From the NCBI GenBank assembly GCA_964457935.1, contig CAYWFC010000003.1:1-45139 (forward strand): DNA of 45,139 nucleotides. Reading direction: 5' to 3'. The position numbers were made by a program, and so were the translations under genes. Below the pieces are notes generated by a model. The model made no database searches. It worked only from the letters and a program-made list of their open reading frames with translations, and was not told where the DNA came from. Positions 6,812-14,475 of this stretch are shown here, piece after piece. Position 1 is the stretch's first letter. The number at the start of each line of letters is the position of its first letter. This stretch comes from STF1-107 sp964457935 (GTDB lineage Bacteria; Bacillota; Clostridia; Christensenellales; UBA1242).

Positions 6812-8512
6812 ATGACTGCTTCTATAGCCGAATTGGCTTATCACAAAGTGGAAGAATTAGAAAAAGAAGTCATAATTTTGCGAAAATTATTGGCGCAGAA
6901 GATAGACGGTATGGACGACGCTGTGAATGGGTTGACTAGCGATATCGCTCATATTAGTATCGAACTGAGCAAAAAAGCAAATACGGCTGACATTGAGACA
7001 CTGACACAAGATTACATCGCAGACATAACTACTACACTAAACAGCAAAGCGGATAAATCCGAGATAAATGATTTGAGTGCTGTGGTGGATGATTTGAGTA
7101 CAGTGGTGGCTACCAAGGCAAGCAATGACGATGTGGACAGCATCAGCCAAACACTGTCTAACAAAGCGGACAAGGCTGACGTGACTAAAGTGTACGTGTA
7201 CATTAACGAGAAACTCGCTACACCAGACTACGAGGCGCTGAGAGCGGTAGTGGCTACCAAGGCTGACCAAACGGCGGTGGATGACTTGAGTGTGGCAGTG
7301 GATGATTTGAGTGCGGTGGTGGATACTAAGGCAAACAAGACCACGCTAAATGACTTGAGCACTGTCGTGGGCACCAAGGCGGACCAGACAGATGTGGACA
7401 GCCTACGTCAAAGTTTGACTACCAAAGCAAGCAAGACGCAACTAGAAAACTTAACTAAGACAGTGGCGACCAAGGCGGACAGCGCTGACATAGATGAACT
7501 ATATGATTATATAGACGAGAAATTAAATACTCCAGACTATGAGGCGCTGAGTGCTATAGTGGATACAAAAGCGGACAAAACTACGCTCAATGTCCTGACT
7601 AATGTGGTGAATGCCAAGGCAGACAAGACGGCGCTGAACGATTTGAGCGCTGTAGTGGACGCTAAGGCAGACAAGACAGAGATGGACGACTTGAGTATGG
7701 TAGTGGCTACCAAAGCAAGCAGTACAGACATAGACGATGTGTATGAGTACATAGATGAGAAACTAAACAAAACTGACTACGACGCGCTGAGAGCGGTAGT
7801 GGCTACTAAAGCAGACAAAACAGCGCTAAGTGATTTGAGAGCGGTAGTGGATACAAAAGCGGACCAGACTGTGCTAGATGAATTGAGTGATACAGTAAAT
7901 ACTAAAGCAGACAAGACCACAGTAGATAGTTTGGCTGTGACTGTGGCTACTAAGGCTGACCAAACGGCGGTGGATAACTTGAGCGCGGTAGTAGCGACTA
8001 AGGCGGACCAAACAGGATTAGATAGTTTAACTGCAGTGGTAGATACTAAAGCCGACAAGGCAGAATTGAAAACTTTGAGTGATGTCGTAAATACTAAAGC
8101 AGACCAAACTACGGTAGATAACTTGACTGCAGTGATAGATACTAAAGCAGATAAGTCAGATGTGGAAGACTTGAGTGCGGTAGTGGATGCCAAAGCGAGT
8201 CAGAGTGCGCTAGATGAATTGAGTGTGATAGTAAACACTAAAGCAGACCAAACTGCATTGGATAATCTGACTACAGTAGTAGACGCTAAAGCAGATAAGG
8301 CTACAGTAGATGATTTGGCTGACGCCATAGAACTCAAAGTAGATAAGGCTACGGTAGATGATTTGACTACATTGGTGGGCACCAAAGTAAACAGTGCTGA
8401 CCTAGAGGGGTTGGTACTGGATTACAGCAATGCGTGTATGAACGAACTAGACTTCGTGCTGAAGGGCAAGGCGTTTAGGATAAAACATTTGGAATTTTTG
8501 GGATATAATTAG
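6812..8512 (+). CDS. Repetitive fibrous protein, about 28 16-residue repeats (phage tail-fibre-like)
   Basis: A 566-residue protein. An N-terminal coiled-coil (about 8-30) leads into roughly 28 copies of a 16-residue unit of the form LSxVVxTKADxTxxDx, running to about residue 525. Two 7-residue insertions (LSAVVDD, LSVAVDD) fall near the start. In three units the core is replaced by Y-x-Y-I-D-E-K-L followed by DYEA or DYDA. A short cap, ending RIKHLEFLGYN, closes the chain. There is no signal peptide or anchor. Hydrophobic positions and ADKT-type turns resemble the shaft of trimeric phage tail fibres. The stop codon overlaps the AGGAG of the next gene, so the two are surely co-transcribed. 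The 48-bp DNA periodicity should favour gain or loss of units. Function is inferred, not shown. Confidence 0.7.
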   Translation: MTASIAELAYHKVEELEKEVIILRKLLAQKIDGMDDAVNGLTSDIAHISIELSKKANTADIETLTQDYIADITTTLNSKADKSEINDLSAVVDDLSTVVATKASNDDVDSISQTLSNKADKADVTKVYVYINEKLATPDYEALRAVVATKADQTAVDDLSVAVDDLSAVVDTKANKTTLNDLSTVVGTKADQTDVDSLRQSLTTKASKTQLENLTKTVATKADSADIDELYDYIDEKLNTPDYEALSAIVDTKADKTTLNVLTNVVNAKADKTALNDLSAVVDAKADKTEMDDLSMVVATKASSTDIDDVYEYIDEKLNKTDYDALRAVVATKADKTALSDLRAVVDTKADQTVLDELSDTVNTKADKTTVDSLAVTVATKADQTAVDNLSAVVATKADQTGLDSLTAVVDTKADKAELKTLSDVVNTKADQTTVDNLTAVIDTKADKSDVEDLSAVVDAKASQSALDELSVIVNTKADQTALDNLTTVVDAKADKATVDDLADAIELKVDKATVDDLTTLVGTKVNSADLEGLVLDYSNACMNELDFVLKGKAFRIKHLEFLGYN

Positions 8513-8523
8513 GAGAAAAAGAT

Positions 8524-9513
8524 ATGCAAATAAACGAATCAATAGAGAAACTAAAAGACGCGCTAGTAGCCATGCGTCAATGGATAAACGAGAGTGGCGC
8601 TACTGTGCCTAATGCGGACAGGACTGTGCCCACTCCGCAAGACATTTTGGACGGAATGGCGAATATGAATTTGCCAGACTTGACGCTAGCCAATGCGAGA
8701 GAGTCTGACGTGGCCATAGGCAAGAAGTTTTATGCCGGCAACGACGTGCTCAAAGTGGGCACTCTAGATGCGGACTACTGGGAAAATCAGTATCTGAGGA
8801 CTATAGACAGCACAGCATCAAAAGGAGACTTCGTGATACCGTCGTCTGTCACTGTGCTAGCGCATCACGCATTCGCGTACAACGACAGGCTGACTGGCAA
8901 TGTAATATTGCACGACGACATAGTGGATATGGGGCAGTATGCTTTCTACAACTGCAAGTATTATGAAGGGCAGATATCTTTTCCGCCTAAGATCACCAAA
9001 ATACCGATGGGAACGTATTATGCGTGCCAGCGAAATCCTAGCTTCGTAGACATACCTGACCACATCACTGAGATAGACAGTTACGCCTTTTATGACTGTC
9101 AGAGGCTATCGGGCGTGATAGTGCCTGAGACTGTGACTAGGATAGGGGCGGCGGCTTTTTATAACGACACCAATGTCAAATACATCTGGCTAAAGCAAAA
9201 GACAGAATTCACTATCTCTGACACTGCTTCACTGCAAGGACCAAAGAATGTGATATTTTATTTTGACTTATTGCCTACGTATTTGGTGGCGAAATCTACT
9301 TCGAGATTTACGGCAAAAGTCAGAGGCTGGAAATACCTAGAGACAGAAGACAAACTCCCTACTATGGACGACTACACAGTGACGTGGTTTCCTACCGTAG
9401 AAGATATGATGGATGAGACGAATGGTGTCGTGGCTGACGGCACTGCCACTGCTACTCAGACAGGAAATTGGTTTTGCAGAGTGGTGGCTATACCTACTGA
9501 GGACACCGAGTAG
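8524..9513 (+). CDS. BspA-type leucine-rich-repeat protein with phage-tail-like N-terminus
   Basis: A 329-residue protein without a signal peptide. Residues 1-90 contain an ANARESDVAIGKKFYAG block followed by VLKVGT, resembling the xATAxDVxxGKxxYxxxGxxVxGT module common in phage tail proteins. Residues 100-225 carry LRR_5 (BspA) repeats such as VPETVTRIGAAAFYND and IPDHITEIDSYAFYDC, with the typical I-x-x-x-A-F-Y pattern. The last 80 residues are an unrecognised, probably beta-rich domain. AGGAG overlapping the previous stop gives an 11-nt gap, implying one operon with the fibre-like gene. A pairing of shaft plus binding tip is plausible. LRR_5 is common on surface proteins of gut bacteria, but secretion is not evident here. 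Confidence 0.72.
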   Translation: MQINESIEKLKDALVAMRQWINESGATVPNADRTVPTPQDILDGMANMNLPDLTLANARESDVAIGKKFYAGNDVLKVGTLDADYWENQYLRTIDSTASKGDFVIPSSVTVLAHHAFAYNDRLTGNVILHDDIVDMGQYAFYNCKYYEGQISFPPKITKIPMGTYYACQRNPSFVDIPDHITEIDSYAFYDCQRLSGVIVPETVTRIGAAAFYNDTNVKYIWLKQKTEFTISDTASLQGPKNVIFYFDLLPTYLVAKSTSRFTAKVRGWKYLETEDKLPTMDDYTVTWFPTVEDMMDETNGVVADGTATATQTGNWFCRVVAIPTEDTE

Positions 9514-9764
9514 TGAGATAAATAAAATATTCTAAATTTGTCTAAAAAAGTGAAAAAATATAGAAAAAATACTAAAAAAACTATAAAAATACAATAAAAA
9601 ATCAAAAAATTGTGAAAATTTGCTAAAAATATTAAAAAAAATAAAAAATAAATAAAAAGACGATAAAATATAGAAATAAAAAATCATAAAATATAAAAGC
9701 AAATATATTTTGGCAAATTAATTTTGGTAAATATATTAAATATCTATAATTTTATTTTACTTTT
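9514..9764. other. Gene-free A/T-rich spacer
   Basis: About 250 bp composed almost wholly of A and T with many TAAAAA and AAAAAT runs. I see no gene and no clear terminator. It includes one GTCTAAAA of the kind found after several other operons in this window. Confidence 0.7.
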
Positions 9765-9796
9765 AATGAATTTATCTTATTTTTAGTAAATTCATT
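9765..9796. promoter_or_regulatory. 10-bp inverted repeat overlapping the Smr-gene -35 box (operator candidate)
   Basis: AATGAATTTA (9765-9774) and TAAATTCATT (9787-9796) are perfect inverted repeats separated by 12 bp. The right arm runs into the -35 hexamer of the next promoter. The spacing and position fit a dimeric regulator site or, less likely, a weak terminator. Confidence 0.45.
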
Positions 9797-9822
9797 GGAT
9801 TTTGGTACGGCAATATGATAAT
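9795..9822 (+). promoter_or_regulatory. Promoter of the Smr-domain gene
   Basis: TTGGAT at 9795-9800 and GATAAT at 9817-9822 are 16 bp apart. The predicted start is about 9829, two bases before ATG 9831, and no ribosome binding site is present. The transcript would be effectively leaderless. Confidence 0.6.
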
Positions 9823-9830
9823 ATATATGT

Positions 9831-10166
9831 ATGGAGTGTTATCACATAGACATCAAGAGTGACGGCGAAGTGGCTAGCGTGGCTATAGCGGAATTTTTGT
9901 GTGCGGTGGAGCAGGCGCGCGCTGGCGGGTACTCGGTGATGAAAGTATTGCATGGGTACGGCAGTCATGGCGTGGGTGGTGTGATAAAGTCCGAACTGAC
10001 AAAGCAATTAAAAATGCTAAAAGCGCAACGTAAGATATGTGATTATTATTTCGGCAACAAAATAGGCGTGCAGGCTAGGCAAAATCTCATCAACAGGTGT
10101 GCGGAATTGTACATTGACAAAGATTTGTACAACCTAAATGCAGGAATTTGTTTTGTTTGTTTGTAA
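9831..10166 (+). CDS. Small Smr-domain protein
   Basis: A 111-residue protein resembling a stand-alone Smr domain. The region VMKVLHGYGSHGVGGVIK (about residues 42-59) matches the LHGxGSxGxGG loop of the family, preceded by a helix (VASVAIAEFLCAVEQARAGG) as expected. Smr domains bind nucleic acid and some cleave RNA or branched DNA; the role of such small clostridial versions is unknown. The C-terminal 40 residues are Cys- and aromatic-rich. The start lacks a Shine-Dalgarno sequence and lies just after the promoter, so translation is probably leaderless. An ATG at 9827 is out of frame. Confidence 0.72.
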   Translation: MECYHIDIKSDGEVASVAIAEFLCAVEQARAGGYSVMKVLHGYGSHGVGGVIKSELTKQLKMLKAQRKICDYYFGNKIGVQARQNLINRCAELYIDKDLYNLNAGICFVCL

Positions 10167-10173
10167 AAATTAT

Positions 10174-10202
10174 TTGCTATTATGCAAAATTTTGGGTACA
10201 AT
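10174..10202 (+). promoter_or_regulatory. Promoter of the 10209 membrane-protein gene
   Basis: TTGCTA at 10174-10179 and TACAAT at 10197-10202 are 17 bp apart. The predicted start falls on or next to ATG 10209, with no ribosome binding site, implying a leaderless transcript. Confidence 0.7.
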
Positions 10203-10208
10203 ATATGT

Positions 10209-10979
10209 ATGGAAAAAACTAAAGTAAAAAAATCTAAGAAATCATTTGTAGTATTTATCGTAGGCTTTTTGGTCGGACTAGTGCTGGCGATAGGTGCCTG
10301 TGTGGGGGTGGGGTATTCTGTCGTGCAGAATATGACATTGGCCAAGGCGGAGAAGTGGTTTAACTTCAGCGTCGAACTGGGCTCTGACCCTAGCGGTATC
10401 AAGAAAATGAAATTGCCTGACCTGATAGTATTCTTGGATAGTTACACTAGCGACATAGAGAGTGTGACGCTGAATGACCTAGAGGCGGACTTTGGCATAC
10501 GCGTGGTGGACGAGAACAACTACATCTACGGTGTGGACATCACTGCATTACTCGACATACCTATACCGCAGATACACGACAATCTAGATAAGGTGCTCGA
10601 CCAAGTGAGTCTCAATCTATTGGATACGTGGGGAGTGGACTTGCCCGAAGACTGCGACATAGTGGAAGCGCTGAGAAATGAGAGCTTTGCCGAGCTAGGT
10701 GACGCGATAAACAATCTCACCATACCTGAGATTTTCGGCACGACGGCTAGCAATAGTGGCTTGCTGAAATTATTGCGCGACAAGGGGGCAACGCTATCTA
10801 CTATCAATGCCAAACTAGCAGAACTACTAGACCCTGACACTATGACATTCGACACGCTATACCAGATAACGCAGTTTGACCTGCCAGACGGCAAGCAGTA
10901 TTCAGACTTGTCGCCTACTATCAGGAATAAGACTCTAAACGAGATAATGAGTGAATACATCAGAATGACTGAAATCTAA
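10209..10979 (+). CDS. Membrane-anchored protein of unknown function
   Basis: A 256-residue protein I do not recognise. A Lys-rich N-terminus (EKTKVKKSKK) precedes one hydrophobic segment at about residues 12-35, rich in Gly and Val. The rest is acidic, Leu/Ile-rich and probably extracytoplasmic. It has repeated stretches of similar form (LPDLIVFLDSYTSDI, LDIPIPQIHDNLDKVL, LSTINAKLAELLDPD) that hint at short helical repeats. The frame is open nine codons further upstream, but that segment contains the promoter, so ATG 10209 is chosen. It is monocistronic and ends at a strong terminator. Confidence 0.75.
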   Translation: MEKTKVKKSKKSFVVFIVGFLVGLVLAIGACVGVGYSVVQNMTLAKAEKWFNFSVELGSDPSGIKKMKLPDLIVFLDSYTSDIESVTLNDLEADFGIRVVDENNYIYGVDITALLDIPIPQIHDNLDKVLDQVSLNLLDTWGVDLPEDCDIVEALRNESFAELGDAINNLTIPEIFGTTASNSGLLKLLRDKGATLSTINAKLAELLDPDTMTFDTLYQITQFDLPDGKQYSDLSPTIRNKTLNEIMSEYIRMTEI

Positions 10980-10983
10980 TATT

Positions 10984-11017
10984 AATCGGCTGATGACCAT
11001 GTCAGCCGATTTTTTTG
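10984..11017 (+). terminator. Terminator after the 10209 gene
   Basis: AATCGGCTGA (10984-10993) pairs with TCAGCCGATT (11002-11011) as a perfect 10-bp stem, followed by a T run. It insulates the unknown membrane-protein gene from the rpsO promoter. Confidence 0.92.
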
Positions 11018-11048
11018 TGCAGAAAATGATAAAATGTGTGAAAAAGTC

Positions 11049-11077
11049 TTTACAACGGCGTCGCGATGTGCTATAAT
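11049..11077 (+). promoter_or_regulatory. Promoter of rpsO
   Basis: TTTACA at 11049-11054 and TATAAT at 11072-11077 are 17 bp apart. The predicted start near 11084 leaves a leader of about 75 nt, unlike the minimal leaders of several other genes here. Confidence 0.88.
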
Positions 11078-11083
11078 CTCACC

Positions 11084-11146
11084 ATACCTCGACGAAGCCA
11101 GCCGATACACTCTGACGGTGACTTGGTCGCAGGTGGACAATGTATA
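11084..11146 (+). promoter_or_regulatory. Structured rpsO leader (possible S15 autoregulatory element)
   Basis: Within the leader, CGACGAAG (11090-11097) can pair with CTTGGTCG (11122-11129) with one mismatch, enclosing a smaller GCCG/CGGT pairing. S15 is known to repress its own mRNA through varied leader structures in several bacterial groups. Position and folding fit, but I cannot match it to a named class. Confidence 0.45.
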
Positions 11147-11159
11147 AAAGGAGTGAATT

Positions 11160-11420
11160 ATGGCAAACATAGATAAGAAAGCCATCATTGCTGAACATGG
11201 TCGTGGCGAGAACGACACTGGTAGCCCAGAAGTACAGATCGCACTACTCACTGCCCGCATCAAGAATTTGACCGAGCATCTGAAGAGCAATCGTCAGGAC
11301 AAGCACAGCACTAGAGGCTTGATGAAGATGGTAGCACAGCGCAGAAGCATGCTGAGATATCTCGAGAAGACTGACATCGAGAGATACCGCGCTATCAAAG
11401 AAAAATTAGGTATTAGATAA
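11160..11420 (+). CDS. rpsO: Ribosomal protein S15
   Basis: An 86-residue 30S protein that binds the three-way junction of 16S rRNA and nucleates assembly of the platform. GENDTGSPEVQIALLTARI, HSTRGLMKMVAQRR and the C-terminal EKLGIR are diagnostic. AAAGGAG precedes ATG. Ile codons here are mostly ATC (five of eight, with one ATA), whereas neighbouring genes use ATA heavily, consistent with selection in a highly expressed gene. It is followed by pnp, an order shared with Bacillus and Escherichia. Confidence 0.98.
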   Translation: MANIDKKAIIAEHGRGENDTGSPEVQIALLTARIKNLTEHLKSNRQDKHSTRGLMKMVAQRRSMLRYLEKTDIERYRAIKEKLGIR

Positions 11421-11427
11421 TGATTCG

Positions 11428-11453
11428 GGGTGTATGATGCACCCTGTTTTGTT
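11428..11453 (+). terminator. Terminator or attenuator between rpsO and pnp
   Basis: GGGTGTA pairs with TGCACCC (one G-T pair) around TGA, then TGTTTTGTT. The interrupted T run suggests partial read-through into pnp, for which I find no convincing separate promoter. Confidence 0.65.
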
Positions 11454-11467
11454 AAAAAATGGGAAAT

Positions 11468-11506
11468 CCACTTTGTGTAAAGTGGTACAATTACGGGTGT
11501 AATTGT
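11468..11506 (+). promoter_or_regulatory. Twin perfect hairpins in the pnp leader
   Basis: CCACTTT/AAAGTGG closes on GTGT at 11468-11485. After one base, ACAATTAC/GTAATTGT closes on GGGT at 11487-11506. Both stems are perfect, and they end 16 nt before ATG 11523, just ahead of the AAGGAGAG binding site. In Escherichia coli, PNPase represses its own synthesis after RNase III cuts a leader stem; an analogous role here is inference. Neither stem has a following T run, so termination is unlikely. Confidence 0.6.
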
Positions 11507-11522
11507 CGGAAAGGAGAGTAAA

Positions 11523-13607
11523 ATGGAACACAAAATATTCAAAACTGTCATAGGTGGCAGAGATGTCGAGGTCGAGGTAGGCAAGTATTGCGGGCTCGCC
11601 AACGGCTCATGTATGGTGAAGTGTGGCGACACTATCGTAATGGTGAACGCTACTATGGCTAAACAGCCTAGACCTAATATTGACTTTTTCCCACTCGGTG
11701 TGGACTATGAGGAGAAGCTATACACCATAGGCAAAATCCCCGGTGGATACAAAAAACGTGAAGGCAGGCCTGCAGACAAGGCTATATTGACTAGCCGTCT
11801 GATAGACAGACCGCTGAGACCGTTGTTTCCGAAAGGATTTTTCAACGATGTGAGCATAGTAGCCACTCCGCTATCAGTGGACCAAGACATTGCTCCAGAG
11901 CCACTGGCTATGTTAGGTAGTTCGATAGCATTGTCTATATCTGACATACCATTCGAGGGACCTACTGGCGCGGTAGAGATAGGTCTGATAGACGGCAAGT
12001 TCATCGTCAACCCTACTGTGGCTGAGAGCGAGAAGAGCGAATTGGCTCTGACTGTAGCCGGTACGAAAGAGGCTATCTTGATGGTAGAGGCAGGGGCTAA
12101 GCAGATCAGCGAAGACACTATGCTAGACGCTATCATGTTCGCGCATGAAGAGATCAAGAAGCAAGTAGCATTCCAAGAAGAGATCGTGGCTAGCGTAGGC
12201 GTGCCAAAGAACACTAACATCACTATTGATGTAGTGCCAGCAGAGATAGACGAGGCTGTGCGCGAGTACGCTGACGCCAAAGTGGACGCAGTGCTAGAGC
12301 ATTTCAATAGGCAAGAGAGAGAAAAAGCCGAAGACGAGATGAATGCCGAGGTACTGGAGCATTTTGCTGAGATATTCCCTGAGCAAGAGAAATATGTAGG
12401 TCAAGTGCTATATAATATGAAGAAAGAGAAAGTACGTGCCAAGATATTGGACAAGGGCATACGTCCTGACGGCAGAGCGTTGACTGAGATACGTCCTATC
12501 TGGTGCGAAGTGGGCAAATTGCCTAGAGTGCATGGCAGTGGTGTATTCACTCGTGGGCAGACTCAGGTGCTGACTACTCTGACTCTGGGTATGCTGGACG
12601 AAGCACAAGAATTGGAAGGTCTAGACGAAGAAGACAGCAAGAGATACATGCATCACTACAATATGCCACCTTACTCGACTGCTGAGGCGAAACCGCTCAG
12701 GTCACCTGGCCGTCGTGAGATAGGGCATGGGGCTTTGGCTGAGAGGGCGCTATTGCCAGTATTGCCTAGCGAGGAAGAATTCCCTTACTGCATACGTACA
12801 GTGAGCGAAGTGCTGTCATCAAACGGCTCTACGTCGCAGGCCAGCGTGTGCGGTAGTACATTGGCGCTAATGGATGCCGGTGTGCCTATATCTAGTCCTG
12901 TGGCTGGTATCGCTATGGGTCTAATCAAAGACAAAAACAGTGACAAAGTGGCTATATTGACTGATATACAAGGATTGGAAGATTTCTTGGGCGATATGGA
13001 CTTCAAGGTGGCTGGTACTGAGCGTGGTATCACTGCTATGCAGATGGACATCAAGATACATGGCATAGACAGGAATATTCTGAAGACTGCGCTAGAGCAA
13101 GCCAGAGTGGGCAGGCTAGAGATAATGAACAAAATGCTCGCTGTCATCCCTGAACCAAGGCATGAATTGTCAAAATATGCACCTAAGATCATCACATTCG
13201 CTATCGACCCTGACAAGATCAGAGAAGTGATAGGTACTGGCGGTAAGGTAATCAATCAGATTATCGCTGAGACTGGTGTGAAGATCAGCATAGAAGACGA
13301 CGGCAATGTATATATCGCGACTAATGATTCCGCTATGGCGCAAAAGGCAAAAGATATCATATTGTCTATAGTAGGCGATGTGGAAGTGGGGCAAGTCTTC
13401 ACTGGCAAGGTAGAGCGCATAATGCAGTTTGGCGCGTTCGTACAGCTCGCTCCTAACAAGGACGGCATGATACACATCTCGAAATTATCTAAAGAAAGAG
13501 TAGAGAAAGTAGAGGACGTAGTCAACATAGGCGACACTGTCAAAGTGGAAGTCATCAAAATAGACGACAAAGGCAGAATTGACCTAAAATTAATCGAAAA
13601 ATTGTAA
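11523..13607 (+). CDS. pnp: Polynucleotide phosphorylase
   Basis: A 694-residue 3'-5' phosphorolytic exoribonuclease that degrades mRNA with inorganic phosphate and works as a homotrimer. In order: the first RNase PH domain (about 10-140, with the KREGRPADKAILTSRLIDR block), a helical linker (about 145-230), and the second RNase PH domain (about 310-535, containing RSPGRREIGHGALAERAL and SEVLSSNGSTSQASVCG). A KH domain follows, with IGTGGKVI near 560, then an S1 domain from about 620 (GKVERIMQFGAFVQL). Length and all domains are complete. AAGGAGAG precedes ATG. It lies downstream of rpsO and upstream of a ylxY-type gene, as in Bacillus subtilis. Confidence 0.98.
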   Translation: MEHKIFKTVIGGRDVEVEVGKYCGLANGSCMVKCGDTIVMVNATMAKQPRPNIDFFPLGVDYEEKLYTIGKIPGGYKKREGRPADKAILTSRLIDRPLRPLFPKGFFNDVSIVATPLSVDQDIAPEPLAMLGSSIALSISDIPFEGPTGAVEIGLIDGKFIVNPTVAESEKSELALTVAGTKEAILMVEAGAKQISEDTMLDAIMFAHEEIKKQVAFQEEIVASVGVPKNTNITIDVVPAEIDEAVREYADAKVDAVLEHFNRQEREKAEDEMNAEVLEHFAEIFPEQEKYVGQVLYNMKKEKVRAKILDKGIRPDGRALTEIRPIWCEVGKLPRVHGSGVFTRGQTQVLTTLTLGMLDEAQELEGLDEEDSKRYMHHYNMPPYSTAEAKPLRSPGRREIGHGALAERALLPVLPSEEEFPYCIRTVSEVLSSNGSTSQASVCGSTLALMDAGVPISSPVAGIAMGLIKDKNSDKVAILTDIQGLEDFLGDMDFKVAGTERGITAMQMDIKIHGIDRNILKTALEQARVGRLEIMNKMLAVIPEPRHELSKYAPKIITFAIDPDKIREVIGTGGKVINQIIAETGVKISIEDDGNVYIATNDSAMAQKAKDIILSIVGDVEVGQVFTGKVERIMQFGAFVQLAPNKDGMIHISKLSKERVEKVEDVVNIGDTVKVEVIKIDDKGRIDLKLIEKL

Positions 13608-13632
13608 AAAAAGTCTAAAAATATCTAAAAAA

Positions 13633-13664
13633 GGCAGAAAAAAGTGATTTTTCTGTCTTTTTTT
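13633..13664 (+). terminator. Terminator after pnp
   Basis: GGCAGAAAAA (13633-13642) pairs with TTTTTCTGTC (13648-13657), one G-T pair, loop AGTGA, followed by seven T. Confidence 0.85.
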
Positions 13665-13752
13665 GTGCTCAAAGTAAGATATGAGCCGTCAAAAAGGTAG
13701 AGACTGTGTCGAAAAAATACATATTTGGTGAGAGTGGGGCATAAGATATGCT

Positions 13753-14460
13753 ATGAGAAAACGCAGAACGCAAGTGATATCTAATATCATCATTTTCGTC
13801 ATGCTGGTGGGGCTGGCGGTGGTGTCTTTTCCGCTCAAAAGTGCCAGTGTGGCGCGCGTCAACCCGAATGTGATATACTCTGGCGACACCAGTAGCGACA
13901 AAGTGACATTCATGATAAACGTCTATTGGGGGACGGAGTATTTGGACGGGATGCTAGATGTACTGGACGAGTATGGGGTGCATACTACCTTTTTCGTAGG
14001 GGGTGTGTGGGTGAGTCAAAACACTGCCATGCTAAAAGAGATAATCGCGCGCGGGCACGAGGTGGGTAATCATGGCTATCACCACAAAGATCACGACAAA
14101 CTCAGCGAGGATATGAACATCAAAGAGATAGACTTGACGCACAAGCTAGTGCTAGCCAATGCCGACTATGAGATGAGACTTTTCGCGCCACCGTCTGGGG
14201 CGTACAGCGACGTCACTGTCGATGTGGCGTCCAGGCTGGGGTACAAGACTATAATGTGGACGCGCGACACTGTGGATTGGCGTGACAAGGACGCCACTGT
14301 GATATACAATCGTGCCATAAAGAACATCAAGGGTGGAGATTTGGTGCTCATGCATCCTACCGAAAAGACGCTGGAGGCTCTGCCCAAAATACTCGCTTAT
14401 GTGCAAAACGCCGGGCTGGTGGCGACCACTGTGTCGGATAATATATTCGCATCTGTATAA
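13753..14460 (+). CDS. ylxY: YlxY-type polysaccharide deacetylase family protein
   Basis: A 235-residue NodB-fold protein with an N-terminal membrane anchor (about residues 9-28), so the domain faces outside. The zinc-site histidines are kept in GNHGYHH, the third motif appears as RLFAPPSGAY, and the fifth as LVLMHPT. The usual first motif TFDDG is replaced by MINVYWGTE, so the general-base Asp seems absent; enzymatic activity is doubtful. Position after pnp matches ylxY of Bacillus subtilis, which supports the symbol. There is no Shine-Dalgarno sequence before ATG 13753; TAAGAT at 13742-13747 could be a -10 box for another near-leaderless mRNA, but no -35 is seen. Confidence 0.82.
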   Translation: MRKRRTQVISNIIIFVMLVGLAVVSFPLKSASVARVNPNVIYSGDTSSDKVTFMINVYWGTEYLDGMLDVLDEYGVHTTFFVGGVWVSQNTAMLKEIIARGHEVGNHGYHHKDHDKLSEDMNIKEIDLTHKLVLANADYEMRLFAPPSGAYSDVTVDVASRLGYKTIMWTRDTVDWRDKDATVIYNRAIKNIKGGDLVLMHPTEKTLEALPKILAYVQNAGLVATTVSDNIFASV

Positions 14461-14475
14461 AAAATCAAAAATCTA

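Noticed and set aside
7777..8193. Repetitive minus-strand frames opposite the fibre-like gene
   Set aside because: They are shadows of the 48-bp repeats on the coding strand.
6812..9513. Prophage
   Set aside because: Only two tail-like proteins are present, without capsid, portal, terminase, integrase or lysis genes.
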